A DNA stretch of 64,000 nt from Pseudarthrobacter sulfonivorans (lineage in GTDB: Bacteria; Actinomycetota; Actinomycetes; Actinomycetales; Micrococcaceae), in contig NZ_JACXBW010000005.1 in the NCBI RefSeq assembly GCF_014712225.1, positions 221,161 through 285,160 of the forward strand, written 5' to 3'. The position numbers were made by a program, and so were the translations under genes. Shown piece by piece: positions 53,311-63,517 of the stretch. Each line of letters begins with the position of its first letter. The first letter of the stretch is position 1. The notes beneath the pieces were generated by a model that ran no database searches, was not told the DNA's origin, and saw only the letters and a list, made by a program, of their open reading frames with translations.

Positions 53311-54339
53311 TCAGCCCAGCGCCCGGGGGTGGGCTGCGGCGTAGATTTCCCGGAGCGTGTCCGCGGTGACGAGCGTATAGACCTGGGTTGTGGTGACGGA
53401 CGCGTGGCCCAGCAGTTCCTGCACCACACGGACATCCGCTCCACCCTCCAGCAGGTGTGTCGCGAAGGAGTGCCGCAGGGTGTGCGGCGAAACGTCCTTG
53501 GTGATGTTGGCCTTCTCAGCTGCAGCCTTCAGGATGGTCCAGGCGCTCTGCCTGCTGATCCTGCCGCCCCTCGCATTCAGGAAGAGAGCCGGCGTGCCCT
53601 TGCCCTTTGCTGCCAGCAGCGGGCGGCCCCGCACGAGGTATGCGTCCAGGGCCCGGGCCCCGTAGGAACCGAGCGGCACCAGCCGTTCCTTGGATCCCTT
53701 GCCGAACAGCCGGACCACCGCAGGCCCTGCGTCAACGTCCTGCAGGGAAATATCGTCCACGTCCAAGCCCACGGCCTCGCTGATCCTGGCCCCGGTGGAG
53801 TAGAGGAATTCAAGCAGCGCACGGTCCCGGAGTCCGGTGGCCGTGTCTGTGCCGGCCGCTTCGAGGATGCGGGTGACTTCGTCCACGCTGATGGCCTTGG
53901 GCAGCCTTTTGCCCGGCATGGGCGGGTGGACGTCGCTGGCGGGATCCGTCGTCGTCAGCCCTTCCAGCGCCCAAAACTTGTGCAGGCCGCGGACGGCCAC
54001 CACCGTCCTGGCCGCGGACCTGACGCCCAAGGGGGTGCCGCCGTCGGAACCGTCGTTGAGGGCCAGCACAAACCCCGTCACATGGTGGCGGGTGATCTGG
54101 TCCGGGCTTAGGCAGTCCTGGGCCCTCAGGTAGCGGGAGTACCGTGCCAGGTCACGGCGGTAGGCGGCGAGCGTGTTCGGGGCCAGCCCGCGTTCGACGC
54201 CCATGTGCTGGAGATACGCCGTGACAGCACGGTCGATGGGGCTCCGGGGAGGGACGGGCGGCGCGGTCGCTTCCGAAGACGCGGCCTCCGGGGTTGCGGC
54301 TTCCGGGGCTGCGGCTTCCGCTGACGGAGAGGGTGTCAT
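53311..54339 (-). CDS. xerD: Site-specific tyrosine recombinase XerD
   Basis: Resolves chromosome dimers at dif with XerC. The 342-residue protein has an Ala/Pro-rich N-terminal extension, the core-binding domain ([20 protein letters not shown]) and the catalytic domain with Arg in [38 protein letters not shown] and the nucleophilic tyrosine near the end. It sits in the conserved pyrG-nudix-xerD order, so it is the housekeeping recombinase rather than a phage integrase. It shares a base with the upstream Nudix stop. Confidence 0.93.
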   Translation of the reverse strand: MTPSPSAEAAAPEAATPEAASSEATAPPVPPRSPIDRAVTAYLQHMGVERGLAPNTLAAYRRDLARYSRYLRAQDCLSPDQITRHHVTGFVLALNDGSDGGTPLGVRSAARTVVAVRGLHKFWALEGLTTTDPASDVHPPMPGKRLPKAISVDEVTRILEAAGTDTATGLRDRALLEFLYSTGARISEAVGLDVDDISLQDVDAGPAVVRLFGKGSKERLVPLGSYGARALDAYLVRGRPLLAAKGKGTPALFLNARGGRISRQSAWTILKAAAEKANITKDVSPHTLRHSFATHLLEGGADVRVVQELLGHASVTTTQVYTLVTADTLREIYAAAHPRALG

Positions 54340-55001
54340 CAGCGCTGGCTGGGGTGCGCAGGCCAGGCTGCGCCGGCGGGGCGCAGCCCGGCAAACCCGT
54401 CAGCGCGCGCCGCTGCTGCGGCCAGGACCCCGACGACGGCGGACGGGTTGTGCAGCCGTCCGGCCAGGACGCCCGCCACGGCTTCGTCCAGCGAGATCCA
54501 GTGGAATTCGATTTCCGCTTCCTCGTGGGTCCGTTCGTGGCGCTCGTGGTGGGGCACTTCGGTGAGGTCGCGGGCGAGGTAGATCCTGATGGCCTCGCTG
54601 GAGGAACCCGGTGAATTGAAAAAGTCGGCCAGGACATTCCAGGTGGCCGCCGCAAGGTCCGCTTCTTCAGCCAGCTCGCGGGCGGCGCCCACCACAAAAT
54701 CCTCGCCCTCCACGTCCAAGAGGCCGGCCGGGATTTCCCAAAGGTCCATGCCCACGGGGTGGCGGTACTGCCTGATGAGCAGGACCTCGCCGGCGTCGTT
54801 CATCGGCAGAACCGCAACCGCGCCCGGGTGGTCGATGTAGTCGCGGGTCAGTGCCTCGCCTGTCTCAGTCAGCTGGAAGCTGTCGCTGACAACATCCCAG
54901 ATCCGGCCTTCATAGACCTTCTCCGTAGACAAAAGACGGCGCGGGCTCGGCGCATCCGAAACCTGCTTTGCAGCCGGGGTCGTCTCAGGTGTACCGGGCA
55001 T
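54339..55001 (-). CDS. ADP-ribose pyrophosphatase-like Nudix hydrolase
   Basis: A 220-residue Nudix enzyme of the NudF group: [43 protein letters not shown] is characteristic. The Nudix box ends RELAEEADL, with Asp where Gly is usual; the catalytic REx2EE acids remain. It lies between pyrG and xerD, as in other actinobacteria, and is coupled to xerD by a shared base. Confidence 0.9.
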   Translation of the reverse strand: MPGTPETTPAAKQVSDAPSPRRLLSTEKVYEGRIWDVVSDSFQLTETGEALTRDYIDHPGAVAVLPMNDAGEVLLIRQYRHPVGMDLWEIPAGLLDVEGEDFVVGAARELAEEADLAAATWNVLADFFNSPGSSSEAIRIYLARDLTEVPHHERHERTHEEAEIEFHWISLDEAVAGVLAGRLHNPSAVVGVLAAAAARADGFAGLRPAGAAWPAHPSQR

Positions 55002-55026
55002 CGCGCCGTCCTCTACTTATTCGGTT

Positions 55027-56787
55027 CTATTTTGCGGCAACCGTGCGTGACGGCTTGGCTGCCGGTGCGTCCTGTGCGTTCTGGTCCTGGGCATTCTGGT
55101 GGTCCAGGGCGGCCTTGATCAGCCCGCTGAACAGCGGGTGGGGGCGGGTGGGACGCGAGCTCAGTTCCGGGTGCGCCTGCGTTGCCACATAGTACGGGTG
55201 GACCTCGCGCGGCAGCTCAACATATTCCACGAGCTTGCCGTCCGGTGACGTGCCGGAGAACACCAGGCCCTCGGCTGCGATCTGCTCGCGGTACTTGTTG
55301 TTGACCTCGTAGCGGTGGCGGTGGCGTTCGCTCACGGTGGTCTTGCCGTAGGTTTCCGCGATGACGGAGCCTGCGTCGAGCTTTGCCTCGTACAGGCCCA
55401 GGCGCATGGTGCCGCCCAGATCGCCCTTGCCTTCCACGATGTCCAACTGCTCTTCCATCGTCGCAATCACCGGGTACTTGGAGTCGGGCTCGAACTCGCT
55501 GGACGAAGCGCCCTCAAGGCCAACCACGTTGCGTGCATATTCGATCACCATGCACTGCAGGCCGAGGCAGAGGCCCAGCACCGGAAGCTTGGATTCGCGG
55601 GCGTACTTGAGGGCGCCCAGCTTTCCTTCGAGCCCGCGGATTCCGAAGCCGCCGGGCACGCAGATGGCGTCCACGCCGTCCAGGGACGCTACGGCGCCTT
55701 CATGGGTTTCGCATTCATCCGACGGTACCCAGCGGATCTTGACCTTGGTGTCGTTGGCGAAGCCGCCTGCACGCAGCGCCTCGGTCACGGACAGGTAAGC
55801 GTCCGGGAGGTCGATGTACTTGCCTACCAGGGCGATTTCGACGTGGTGCTTGGGGTTGTGGACTGCTTCGAGCAGCTTGTCCCAGCTGGTCCAGTCAACG
55901 TCCTTGAACGGCAGGTCCAGGGCGCGGACGATGTAGGAGTCCAGGCCCTGGGTGTGCAGGGTCTTGGGGATGTCGTAGATGCTCGGCGCATCAGGGCAGC
56001 CGATCACGGCTTCAATGTCGACGTCGCACATGCGGCCGATCTTGGCCCGCATGGCCTCGGGCACTTCGCGGTCCGAGCGGATGACGATGGCCTCCGGCTG
56101 GATGCCGATGGAACGCAGGGCTGCAACAGAATGCTGGGTTGGCTTGGTCTTCAGTTCCTGCGACGGGCCGATGTAAGGAACCAGTGAGACGTGGACGAAG
56201 AAGACGTTGCCGCGTCCGACGTCCTGGCGGACCTGGCGCGCGGACTCGAGGAACGGCTGCGACTCGATGTCGCCCACCGTGCCGCCGATTTCTGTGATGA
56301 TGACGTCCGGCGCGTTCTTGCCCTCGGCGGGCAGGCGCATGCGGCGCTTGATCTCATCGGTGATGTGCGGGATGACCTGGACGGTGTCGCCCAGGTATTC
56401 GCCGCGGCGTTCCTTGGCGATCACGGTGGAGTAGACCTGGCCGGTGGTGACGTTGGCCGAGCCTTCCAGGTTTTCGTCCAGGAACCGCTCGTAGTGCCCA
56501 ATGTCCAGGTCGGTTTCGGCGCCGTCGTCCGTGACGAAGACTTCACCGTGCTGGAAGGGGTTCATCGTGCCCGGATCCACGTTCAGATAGGGATCGAGCT
56601 TCTGCATAGTCACAGACAGGCCGCGTGCCCGCAGCAGGTGACCGAGGCTCGAAGCCGTCAGTCCCTTACCGAGCGAGGACGCCACACCACCGGTTACGAA
56701 GATGTGTTTGGTCGTCTTGGATGAGCCCGGGAACCGGGAATTTACACGGGAATTTGATCGCTGCACCACGGAATTCGAGCCTATCAT
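55027..56787 (-). CDS. pyrG: CTP synthase
   Basis: Makes CTP from UTP with glutamine nitrogen. The ATG at 56787 gives 586 residues; about 25 N-terminal residues precede the core, and a GTG further in could be the real start. The synthetase domain has [20 protein letters not shown] and the C-terminal amidotransferase has [19 protein letters not shown] with the nucleophilic cysteine, GGTMRLGLY and the catalytic HPE triad end ([12 protein letters not shown]). It follows recN in the operon by 90 bases. Confidence 0.95.
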   Translation of the reverse strand: MIGSNSVVQRSNSRVNSRFPGSSKTTKHIFVTGGVASSLGKGLTASSLGHLLRARGLSVTMQKLDPYLNVDPGTMNPFQHGEVFVTDDGAETDLDIGHYERFLDENLEGSANVTTGQVYSTVIAKERRGEYLGDTVQVIPHITDEIKRRMRLPAEGKNAPDVIITEIGGTVGDIESQPFLESARQVRQDVGRGNVFFVHVSLVPYIGPSQELKTKPTQHSVAALRSIGIQPEAIVIRSDREVPEAMRAKIGRMCDVDIEAVIGCPDAPSIYDIPKTLHTQGLDSYIVRALDLPFKDVDWTSWDKLLEAVHNPKHHVEIALVGKYIDLPDAYLSVTEALRAGGFANDTKVKIRWVPSDECETHEGAVASLDGVDAICVPGGFGIRGLEGKLGALKYARESKLPVLGLCLGLQCMVIEYARNVVGLEGASSSEFEPDSKYPVIATMEEQLDIVEGKGDLGGTMRLGLYEAKLDAGSVIAETYGKTTVSERHRHRYEVNNKYREQIAAEGLVFSGTSPDGKLVEYVELPREVHPYYVATQAHPELSSRPTRPHPLFSGLIKAALDHQNAQDQNAQDAPAAKPSRTVAAK

Positions 56788-56876
56788 CAATTGAGCCTTT
56801 CCCGGATCAGGAACTGGTTCCCCAAATGATCCAGTGTGCACGGCGGGGCCCCTTGCGATCAAGGGTGGGCCGCGGG

Positions 56877-58616
56877 TCAGGCCCGCTGCGGCAGCAGTTT
56901 TGCGTCGTCCAGGAGCTCCTGGGCGTGCGCCTGCGCGGATTCAGAGTCCTCCTGGCCTGCGAGCATGCGGGCGAGTTCCTTGACCCGTTCCGCGTTGTCG
57001 AGGAGTCGCACATCACTGGACGTGAACCCGGTGGCGGTGCCGCCGTCGGCTCCCCTGACCGAAGTTTTGGTGACGGTGATGTGCTGGTCAGCGAACGCCG
57101 CCACCTGCGGCAGGTGCGTGACCACCAGGACCTGCACATGCCGGGCGAGCATGGCCAGCCGGCGTCCGATCTCGACGGCGGCACGGCCGCCGACGCCGGC
57201 GTCCACTTCGTCGAACACGAAGGTGGGCACCGGGTCGACTGCTGCCAGCACCACTTCGATGGCGAGCATCACACGGGACAGTTCACCGCCGGAGGCACCC
57301 TTGCCGAGCGGCCGCGCCGGGGCTCCCGAGTGCGGCTGGAGCAGGAACGAGATTTCGTCCGCGCCGTGTGGCATCAGCTGTCCGGCGTTTTCGAGGTTGA
57401 TCACCAGGGTGGCATCGGCCATGGCCAGCGCCTTGAGCTCGGCGCTCACGCGGCCGGAGAGGTCCTTCGCTGCCTTGCCCCGGATCTTGCTGATGGCGGC
57501 CGCCTGCTTCTGCAGTTCCGACTCGGCCCGGACAACCTCGGCGTCCAGCGCCTCGATGCGGGTGGAATCGTCCTGCAGTTCGTCGAAGCGGACCCGGGCG
57601 TTCTCGGCCCAGACCAGGACTTCGTCGATGCTGGGAGCGTACTTGCGGACCAGCTTGGCCAGGGCTGCCCTGCGGTCCTCGATTTCGGCGAGCCGCTCCG
57701 GGCCCTCCGAGTCCAGGCCCGCTTGGTAGCTGGCCAGCTCGGTGGCGATGTCGTTGAGCAGGAAGCCCACTTCGGCGAGGCGTGCCGCGGCGGCTCCCAG
57801 CTCGGCGTCGTGTTCGGCCACCTGTTCGAGCGTCCGCTTCGCGGCATCCACGAGGGTGGTGGCATCGCCCGCATCACCGTAGTCCTCCGCGATGAGGGCC
57901 TGGTGCGCGGTGTTCGCCGCGATCCTGAGCTCCTCCACGTTGGCAAGCTTCACGGCCTCGGCCTTCAGGGATTCGTCCTCCCCCGGCTGCGGATCGACTT
58001 CGTCAATCTCGGCCAGCGCGATCTCCAGCGACTCGGCCTCGCGGAGCCGGTCGCGGGCGGCGCTGCGGAGGGCTTCCAGCTCCGCCTGGCTGGCCTTCCA
58101 GTGGCCGTACAGCGACTGGTAGGTGCCCAGCGGACCCGCCAAGGCCTCGCCCGCGAACTTGTCCAGGGCGCCGCGCTGGGCGGCCGCGCCCTTCAGCCTG
58201 ATCTGGTCCGACTGGCCGTGGACCACCACAAGGGTTTCACCGATCTCGGCGAGGACGCCCACCGGCGCTGCACGCCCGCCCAGGAAAGCACGGCTGCGCC
58301 CGTCCGCTCCGAGGCGGCGGGCGAGGATGAGTTCCGCGCCGCCGTCGAACTCTTCGACGTCGGCACCCGCGTCCACTGCCCGGGCAATCGCGGGGTGCCC
58401 GGCGTCGAGCTTAAGCACGGCTTCCGCGGTGGCGCTCTTCGCGCCGCTGCGCACCGCCCCCGCGTCGGATCTGGCCCCCAGCAGGAGGCCGACGGCGGTG
58501 ACCACCATCGTCTTGCCGGCGCCGGTTTCGCCGGTGACAACGCTCAGCCCGGGGCCCAGCGGCAAGGTGGCGTCGGTGATGACGCCCAGATCACGGATTC
58601 TCAGTTCTTCAAGCAT
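56877..58616 (-). CDS. recN: DNA repair protein RecN
   Basis: SMC-like ATPase for double-strand break repair. The 579-residue protein starts [20 protein letters not shown], has Walker [18 protein letters not shown], a long coiled-coil middle, the ABC signature [19 protein letters not shown] and Walker [15 protein letters not shown]. It starts 3 bases from the nadK stop, in the tlyA-nadK-recN order known from other actinobacteria. Confidence 0.95.
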   Translation of the reverse strand: MLEELRIRDLGVITDATLPLGPGLSVVTGETGAGKTMVVTAVGLLLGARSDAGAVRSGAKSATAEAVLKLDAGHPAIARAVDAGADVEEFDGGAELILARRLGADGRSRAFLGGRAAPVGVLAEIGETLVVVHGQSDQIRLKGAAAQRGALDKFAGEALAGPLGTYQSLYGHWKASQAELEALRSAARDRLREAESLEIALAEIDEVDPQPGEDESLKAEAVKLANVEELRIAANTAHQALIAEDYGDAGDATTLVDAAKRTLEQVAEHDAELGAAAARLAEVGFLLNDIATELASYQAGLDSEGPERLAEIEDRRAALAKLVRKYAPSIDEVLVWAENARVRFDELQDDSTRIEALDAEVVRAESELQKQAAAISKIRGKAAKDLSGRVSAELKALAMADATLVINLENAGQLMPHGADEISFLLQPHSGAPARPLGKGASGGELSRVMLAIEVVLAAVDPVPTFVFDEVDAGVGGRAAVEIGRRLAMLARHVQVLVVTHLPQVAAFADQHITVTKTSVRGADGGTATGFTSSDVRLLDNAERVKELARMLAGQEDSESAQAHAQELLDDAKLLPQRA

Positions 58617-58619
58617 GGT

Positions 58620-59645
58620 TCACTTCGCGTTCGCGGGATCGGTTTCGTCTTCAGGCTGGTCCCTGGCGGGCACCTGAAGCGGCGGCATCGGGGAAGGCGT
58701 CCTGACCACCGGGATGGGACCGGTGTGGATGACATCCGACTGGGGAACCGGCCCGCGCCAGCCGTGGATGGGCAACTCGAACTTGCGGACCAGCCGCGCG
58801 GAAAACGGCGTCTGATGGGTCCGTGCGAGCCGGACCGGAGTGGGGGACTTTGTCACTTCCACGCGCGCGCCGGGCGGGAGGTCCACGGAACGGCGGCCGT
58901 CGCACCAGAGCACGCCCTCGGCGCCGGTGCGGGTGAGGACCTCCACTGCCAGCCGCGACCGCGGCGACACCACCAGGGGCTTCGCGAAGAGCGCGTGCGC
59001 GCTGATGGGAACAATCAGCAGGGCCTCGACCTCGGGCCAGACCACGGGCCCGCCTGCGGAGAAGGCGTAGGCGGTGGAGCCGGTGGGCGTGGCCAGCACC
59101 ACACCGTCGCAGCCGAAGGATGACAGGGGCCGCTCGTCCACTTCGGTGACCAGTTCAAGCATGCGTTCGCGGTTGCCCTTTTCGATGGCAGCCTCATTGA
59201 GGGCCCACGTGTGCCAGATCTTTTGGCCGCGGACCCAGACCTGCACGTCGATGGTCATTCGCTCTTCCACCGTGTAGTCGCGGCGGGCGATCCATTCCAC
59301 GGTCTGCGCCAGGTCCGCGCGCTCACTCTCGGCCAGGAACCCCACGTGTCCGAGATTGACGCCCAGCAGCGGAACATCGACTTCCCGGACCAGCTCGGCG
59401 GCGCGCAGGATGGTGCCGTCACCGCCCAGGACCATGACGAGCTCCACGTCCGGCAGCCGCACATGGTCGTGCAGGATTTCCACCGGCTGGGTGAGGTGGC
59501 CGAAGAATCTTTCCATGTCCGCCAGCTCGGATTCCTGCATCACCGGGATGATTCCTGAGTCATGGAGCTGGGCGCAGGCCTCCCAGGCAGCCTTCAGCGA
59601 TTCCTCGCGGCCAGTGTGGGCAAGGACAAGTACTCGCCTGGTCAT
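58620..59645 (-). CDS. nadK: NAD kinase
   Basis: Phosphorylates NAD to NADP. The ATG at 59645 gives 341 residues starting MTRRVLVLAHTGREES; a longer upstream frame is not favoured. The catalytic GGDGTILRAAELV motif and VVLATPTGSTAYAFSAGGPVVWPEVEALLI are typical. The C-terminal tail of about 40 residues is Pro-rich and variable. It is 13 bases from tlyA and 3 from recN. Confidence 0.95.
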   Translation of the reverse strand: MTRRVLVLAHTGREESLKAAWEACAQLHDSGIIPVMQESELADMERFFGHLTQPVEILHDHVRLPDVELVMVLGGDGTILRAAELVREVDVPLLGVNLGHVGFLAESERADLAQTVEWIARRDYTVEERMTIDVQVWVRGQKIWHTWALNEAAIEKGNRERMLELVTEVDERPLSSFGCDGVVLATPTGSTAYAFSAGGPVVWPEVEALLIVPISAHALFAKPLVVSPRSRLAVEVLTRTGAEGVLWCDGRRSVDLPPGARVEVTKSPTPVRLARTHQTPFSARLVRKFELPIHGWRGPVPQSDVIHTGPIPVVRTPSPMPPLQVPARDQPEDETDPANAK

Positions 59646-59658
59646 CAGGTTCCGCTTT

Positions 59659-60471
59659 CTAGTGGTTCGGCCAGATTCGTCCAAGCAGGCCGTCAAGGGC
59701 TGCCTGGCGCTCTTCGATCTTAGGCAGGTCCTGCGTCATCCTGCGCTTTATCCACAGGAAGTATTCGACGTTTCCGTCCTGGCCGGGCAGGGGGCTTGCC
59801 GCCAGTCCGCACAGGTCCAGTCCGGCGTCGAGCGCTGCATTGGCGACTTTTTCCACCGCCATCCGGCGTTCGCGTTCGGAATTCACCACCCCGGTGCGGC
59901 CCAGCCGCTCCTTGCCGATCTCGAACTGGGGCTTCACCATCAGCACCAGATCACCGCCGGGCTGTGTGCACAGGGCCAGCGGATGGGCCACGAGGGTCAG
60001 CGAGATGAAGGAGAGGTCGGCCACCGTAATTTCGGCCTGTCCACCGATATCCGCCGGCGTCATGTACCGCACGTTCATGCCTTCGTGCACGGCTACCCTG
60101 GCATCCTCGCGGAGCTGCGGCACCAGCTGGCCGTGCCCGACGTCGACCGCCACCACGTGTGCCGCACCGCGCCGCAGGAGCACCTCGGTGAAGCCGCCCG
60201 TGGACGCGCCGGCGTCCAGGCACCTTTTGCCTTCAACGATGACCTCCGGGAAAGCATCCAGCGCTCCCGCGAGTTTGTGGCCGGCGCGGCTGACGTAGCT
60301 GTCCTCTTCGGTGTGCTCGACGGCCAGGTCCTTGTCCTCCGGCACTTGGAGGGAGGCCTTGGAAAGGACCTGCCCCGCGGAGCTCACTTTGCCCTCGGCT
60401 ATGAGCGCGGCGGCGTGGGTCCGCGACCTCGCGAGGCCGCGGGCCACCAGGGCCTGGTCAAGCCGTGCCAT
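59659..60471 (-). CDS. tlyA: TlyA family rRNA (cytidine-2'-O)-methyltransferase
   Basis: In mycobacteria TlyA methylates 16S and 23S rRNA and its loss gives capreomycin resistance. The 270-residue protein begins with an S4 domain (ARLDQALVARGLARSRTHAA) and has the FtsJ-type methyltransferase domain with SAM-binding DAGASTGGFTEVLLRRGAAHV and the late VKPQFEIGKERLGRTGVV. It is 3 bases from the small protein gene upstream. Confidence 0.94.
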   Translation of the reverse strand: MARLDQALVARGLARSRTHAAALIAEGKVSSAGQVLSKASLQVPEDKDLAVEHTEEDSYVSRAGHKLAGALDAFPEVIVEGKRCLDAGASTGGFTEVLLRRGAAHVVAVDVGHGQLVPQLREDARVAVHEGMNVRYMTPADIGGQAEITVADLSFISLTLVAHPLALCTQPGGDLVLMVKPQFEIGKERLGRTGVVNSERERRMAVEKVANAALDAGLDLCGLAASPLPGQDGNVEYFLWIKRRMTQDLPKIEERQAALDGLLGRIWPNH

Positions 60472-60473
60472 GC

Positions 60474-60704
60474 TTAGGCCTTTCCTTCGCCGTTGGGAGC
60501 GTCTTCATTCAAGGCCAGGAGCAGGGCGTCGTGCAGTTCACTGTAGACAGCTTCGTGCTCCGCGACAGGCAGGTGCCGGACGCCGTCCAGCACAGCAACG
60601 ATTGCTTCGACGGCCGGATCGGTGATCCGCTCTGTGGCGGATTCTGGCCATTCGGGGGTTGGCTGGGCTGGTTCGCCGTTGTGCCCGTCGTTCAGCTCAG
60701 TCAT
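60474..60704 (-). CDS. Small conserved hypothetical protein
   Basis: A 76-residue acidic protein, MTELNDGHNGEPAQP at the start, with a helical core AVEAIVAVLDGVRHLPVAEH and ELHDALLLALNEDAP. No membrane segment or known domain is seen. It lies between the HAD phosphatase and tlyA genes, in the position of Rv1693 of M. tuberculosis as I recall it, and only 2 bases from tlyA, so it is a real co-translated gene. Confidence 0.8.
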   Translation of the reverse strand: MTELNDGHNGEPAQPTPEWPESATERITDPAVEAIVAVLDGVRHLPVAEHEAVYSELHDALLLALNEDAPNGEGKA

Positions 60705-60721
60705 TGGATCAGTCTACTGAT

Positions 60722-61711
60722 TTACGGAGTGCGCCAATCGAGTTTGGGCGCCGTTGCCACGGCAGCGTCCGGCACGGCGGCCCACCACGCGGCGCAGGCG
60801 GCCCGCCACGCATTGAGGTCGTCCTCACCGCCCTGGATGCTGAGGGTCTCCCCTTCTACGTGTGCCGTGGCATCGCCGCAGCGGTAGGTCCCGTCGATGT
60901 TGTCCACGGCCGGGTACGGGCGGTGGAGGTCGCTGAGTTCCCCGACGAGGTAGACCGGTCGTTCGGCGGTACGTGCGGCGAGGATGGAGTGTTTGGTGTC
61001 GACGCCGGTCAGCACTGCCACCGTGGCAAAGCCGGCGTTGTTGCCGCCGAGGATATCCGTGTCCAGCCGGTCACCCACCACCAGCGGGCAGTCGGCGGCG
61101 AGCCGTTTGGCCGCGGCATGGAACAGCGGCGCCTCGGGTTTCCCGGCGACGAGTGGGGTCTGTCCGGTGGCCGCCGAGACGGCCGCCACCAGCGTGCCGT
61201 TTCCGGGTGCGATGCCGCGTGCCTGCGGCAGGGACATGTCCGTGTTGGTAGCCACCCAGAGCGCTCCGGCGGAGACCACGAAGGCGGCCTCGGCGAGGTC
61301 CTTCCAGCCGATCCCGGGGTTGAACCCCTGGACGACGGCCACCGGGTTCTCCTCCTGGCTGCTGACGGGTGTCAGTCCCACGAGTTCGATCTCCTGTGCC
61401 AGTGCCGGGCTGCCGGTGATCAGGACCCTGGCTCCGGGGGCCAGCCTGGACGCCAGCAGTTCGGCAGCAGCCTGCGAAGAGCTGACCACCTGGCTGTCTT
61501 CGGCCGGCGCACCCAGGTCACGCAGGTGTTCAGCGACCTGTGCAGGTGTACGGGAAGCGTTGTTGGTGACGTAGCCCAGGCCGATGCCCAGGCCCTCAAG
61601 TTGCTGCAGGGCCTCCACGGCGCCGGGAATGGCGTGCGGACCGGTGTAGACCACACCGTCCAGGTCGGCCAGGAGGGCATCAAACAGGGAAATCAGGGAA
61701 ACTTCAGTCAT
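60722..61711 (-). CDS. HAD-superfamily IIA phosphatase (NagD-like)
   Basis: A 329-residue HAD hydrolase with the nucleophile motif ALLADLDGVVYTG near the N-terminus, the C2-type cap domain, LGYVTNNASRTPAQVAEHL (motif II threonine/serine region) and the late CPLVVGDRLDTDILGGNNAGF (motif IV). Such enzymes remove phosphate from small metabolites such as phosphoglycolate or sugar phosphates; the substrate is not known. It starts 6 bases after the TPR gene stop. Confidence 0.92.
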   Translation of the reverse strand: MTEVSLISLFDALLADLDGVVYTGPHAIPGAVEALQQLEGLGIGLGYVTNNASRTPAQVAEHLRDLGAPAEDSQVVSSSQAAAELLASRLAPGARVLITGSPALAQEIELVGLTPVSSQEENPVAVVQGFNPGIGWKDLAEAAFVVSAGALWVATNTDMSLPQARGIAPGNGTLVAAVSAATGQTPLVAGKPEAPLFHAAAKRLAADCPLVVGDRLDTDILGGNNAGFATVAVLTGVDTKHSILAARTAERPVYLVGELSDLHRPYPAVDNIDGTYRCGDATAHVEGETLSIQGGEDDLNAWRAACAAWWAAVPDAAVATAPKLDWRTP

Positions 61712-61717
61712 GGCGGG

Positions 61718-63517
61718 CTAGCTGTCCTGTCGCTCGGGGTGGCCGGCGTCGTCGGCGTTGCCGCCGTCGAAGTCGCCGGCGTTGGCTGAATCCTCGTGGC
61801 CTGAGTCCTCGTGGTCCGATGCTGCCTCTTCAGAAGCACCGGATTCAAGCTCATCCGATTCGACGGAGTCCTCATCAGACTCGGCGTCATCGGACTCGAA
61901 GTAGTCGGATTCCACGTCATCGATGGCGTCCTCCACACCGGCTGTCCCTTCAGGGGCCTCAGCGGAGGTTTCCGTCCCGGCTGCAGACGCGGCGGACTTG
62001 GCCTCAGTGGCTCCGGCAGCACGTTCCAGCAGACGCCGCCGCTGGGCTTCCTCGCGGGCTTCCTCTTCCTCGTCCCAACCCAGATCCACGATGTCCGGTT
62101 CCTCGTCAACACCGAGGCCGAGGGCGTTCTCAGCCACCACAGCCTGCTTCTGCCATTTGGCGGCTTCCTCCTGGCGGCCCACGGCGGCCAGGGCGTCAGC
62201 GTAGGCGCGGAACAGCCGGGGGCTGTAGGAAAACGCGCGGTTGATGTCCAGCTGGGCGATTTCAAGCTCTGCCACGGCAGCGTCCAGCTGGCCGAGATCT
62301 GTCCGGGCTCCTGCTGCCACAATGGCCAGCTCGGCCTTGCCCGGAGCGTCCAGGTCATTGGCTTCCTCGGAGCGCACCACGTCGAGTGCACGGTCAGGCC
62401 GGCCCAGGCCGCGTTCGCAGTCGGCCATCACGGGCAGGTGGACGTTGGAACCGCTGATGCGGCGGTAGGTCCGGAATTCGCGCAGAGCTTCGCCGTAATG
62501 TCCTGCTGCGTAAGCGGTCAGTCCAACGGCTTCACGGACGGCTGCCAAACGGCCACCTCGCCGGCTGGCGGCGAGGGCATGCTGGAAGGCAAGCTCAGGT
62601 TCTTCATCGATCAGGCGGCCGGCCATGACGAGGTGACGGGCAACCCATTCGGCGCTCTTGGCTTCCAGCGTCTTGATCTGGTGCTGGGTGGCGCGGTCAA
62701 GTTCCTTGCCCGTGACATCCTCATCGATCTCAGGGGAGCGTTCGCGGTCGGGACGGTTGGCGCTGCGCAGGTCACGCGCATTGGGAACACGGGCCGGACG
62801 GTCCTCAGCACGGTCCCGTCCGAACTGGCGGGGACCGGAGTCACCGCGGTCGAAACTGCGGGGTGCCCGGTCCTGGCGGTCGCCGAACGGCTTGCGGTTG
62901 TCGCCGCCGGAGAACCCGCGGCGTTCGCTGTCGCCTTCGCGGCGCGGACGGTCACCATAAGGCTTGTTATCGCGGTCGCCGTAAGGCTTCCGCTCACCGC
63001 CGCCGCTGAAGGGCTTGCGCTCACCGCCGCCGCTGCCGAAGCTGCGGCGTTCACTGTCGCCTTCGCGGCGCGGACGATCACCGAACGGCTTGCGGTCGCG
63101 GTCACCGAACGGCTTACGCTCACCGCCGCCGCTGCCGAAGCTGCGGCGTTCGCTGTCGCCTTCGCGGCGCGGACGATCACCATAAGGCTTGTTATCACGA
63201 TCGCCGTAAGGCTTGCGCTCACCGCCACCACTGAACGGCTTACGCTCACCACCGCCACTGAACGGCTTACGCTCACCGCCGCCGCTGCCGAAGCTGCGGC
63301 GTTCACCGTCGCCTTCGCGGCGCGGACGATCACCATAAGGCTTGTTATCACGGTCGCCATAGGGCTTGCGCTCACCGGAGCCCGATCCACTCTTCGGACC
63401 CCCAGAATTCCGGTCATCCCGGGAACGGAATCCGCGCGGTTCCCCGCCGGAATTGTTTGTCCCGCGGAAAGGGCCGCGGTCGTTACCGCCGCGATTGCCG
63501 CCGTTGTGCTCAGCCAT
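61718..63517 (-). CDS. TPR-like protein with basic Arg/Gly repeat N-terminus and acidic C-terminus
   Basis: The ATG at 63517 with AGGAGGAA upstream gives 599 residues. Residues 1 to about 260 are disordered and basic, built from repeats of the type GERKPYGDRD, RPRREGDSERRSFGSGGG and PFSGGG, resembling RGG RNA-binding tails. A helical tetratricopeptide-like core (about 265-450: VARHLVMAGRLIDEEPELAF, LTAYAAGHYGEALREFRTYR) follows, then a strongly acidic Glu/Asp/Ser tail. The TPR core matches the actinobacterial Rv1691-type protein. The function is unknown; RNA or ribosome binding is inferred. It heads the operon down to pyrG and beyond. Confidence 0.86.
   Translation of the reverse strand: MAEHNGGNRGGNDRGPFRGTNNSGGEPRGFRSRDDRNSGGPKSGSGSGERKPYGDRDNKPYGDRPRREGDGERRSFGSGGGERKPFSGGGERKPFSGGGERKPYGDRDNKPYGDRPRREGDSERRSFGSGGGERKPFGDRDRKPFGDRPRREGDSERRSFGSGGGERKPFSGGGERKPYGDRDNKPYGDRPRREGDSERRGFSGGDNRKPFGDRQDRAPRSFDRGDSGPRQFGRDRAEDRPARVPNARDLRSANRPDRERSPEIDEDVTGKELDRATQHQIKTLEAKSAEWVARHLVMAGRLIDEEPELAFQHALAASRRGGRLAAVREAVGLTAYAAGHYGEALREFRTYRRISGSNVHLPVMADCERGLGRPDRALDVVRSEEANDLDAPGKAELAIVAAGARTDLGQLDAAVAELEIAQLDINRAFSYSPRLFRAYADALAAVGRQEEAAKWQKQAVVAENALGLGVDEEPDIVDLGWDEEEEAREEAQRRRLLERAAGATEAKSAASAAGTETSAEAPEGTAGVEDAIDDVESDYFESDDAESDEDSVESDELESGASEEAASDHEDSGHEDSANAGDFDGGNADDAGHPERQDS
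62930..63375. repeat. Imperfect coding repeats in the TPR protein gene
   Basis: Several long near-identical segments recur within the N-terminal coding part, each including CGGCGCGGACGATCACC-type sequence, spaced roughly 120-150 bases, with shorter GGCTTGCGCTCACC blocks between. The repeats keep the frame, so recombination could vary the number of Arg/Gly-rich units. Confidence 0.85.

Noticed and set aside
53311..54339. Phage or integron integrase
   Set aside because: Position in the pyrG-nudix-xerD order, full housekeeping neighbours and lack of attachment-site repeats favour XerD.
56625..59123. Plus-strand open frame of more than 800 residues opposite pyrG, recN and nadK
   Set aside because: Spans three well-identified genes on the other strand; product has no recognisable domain.
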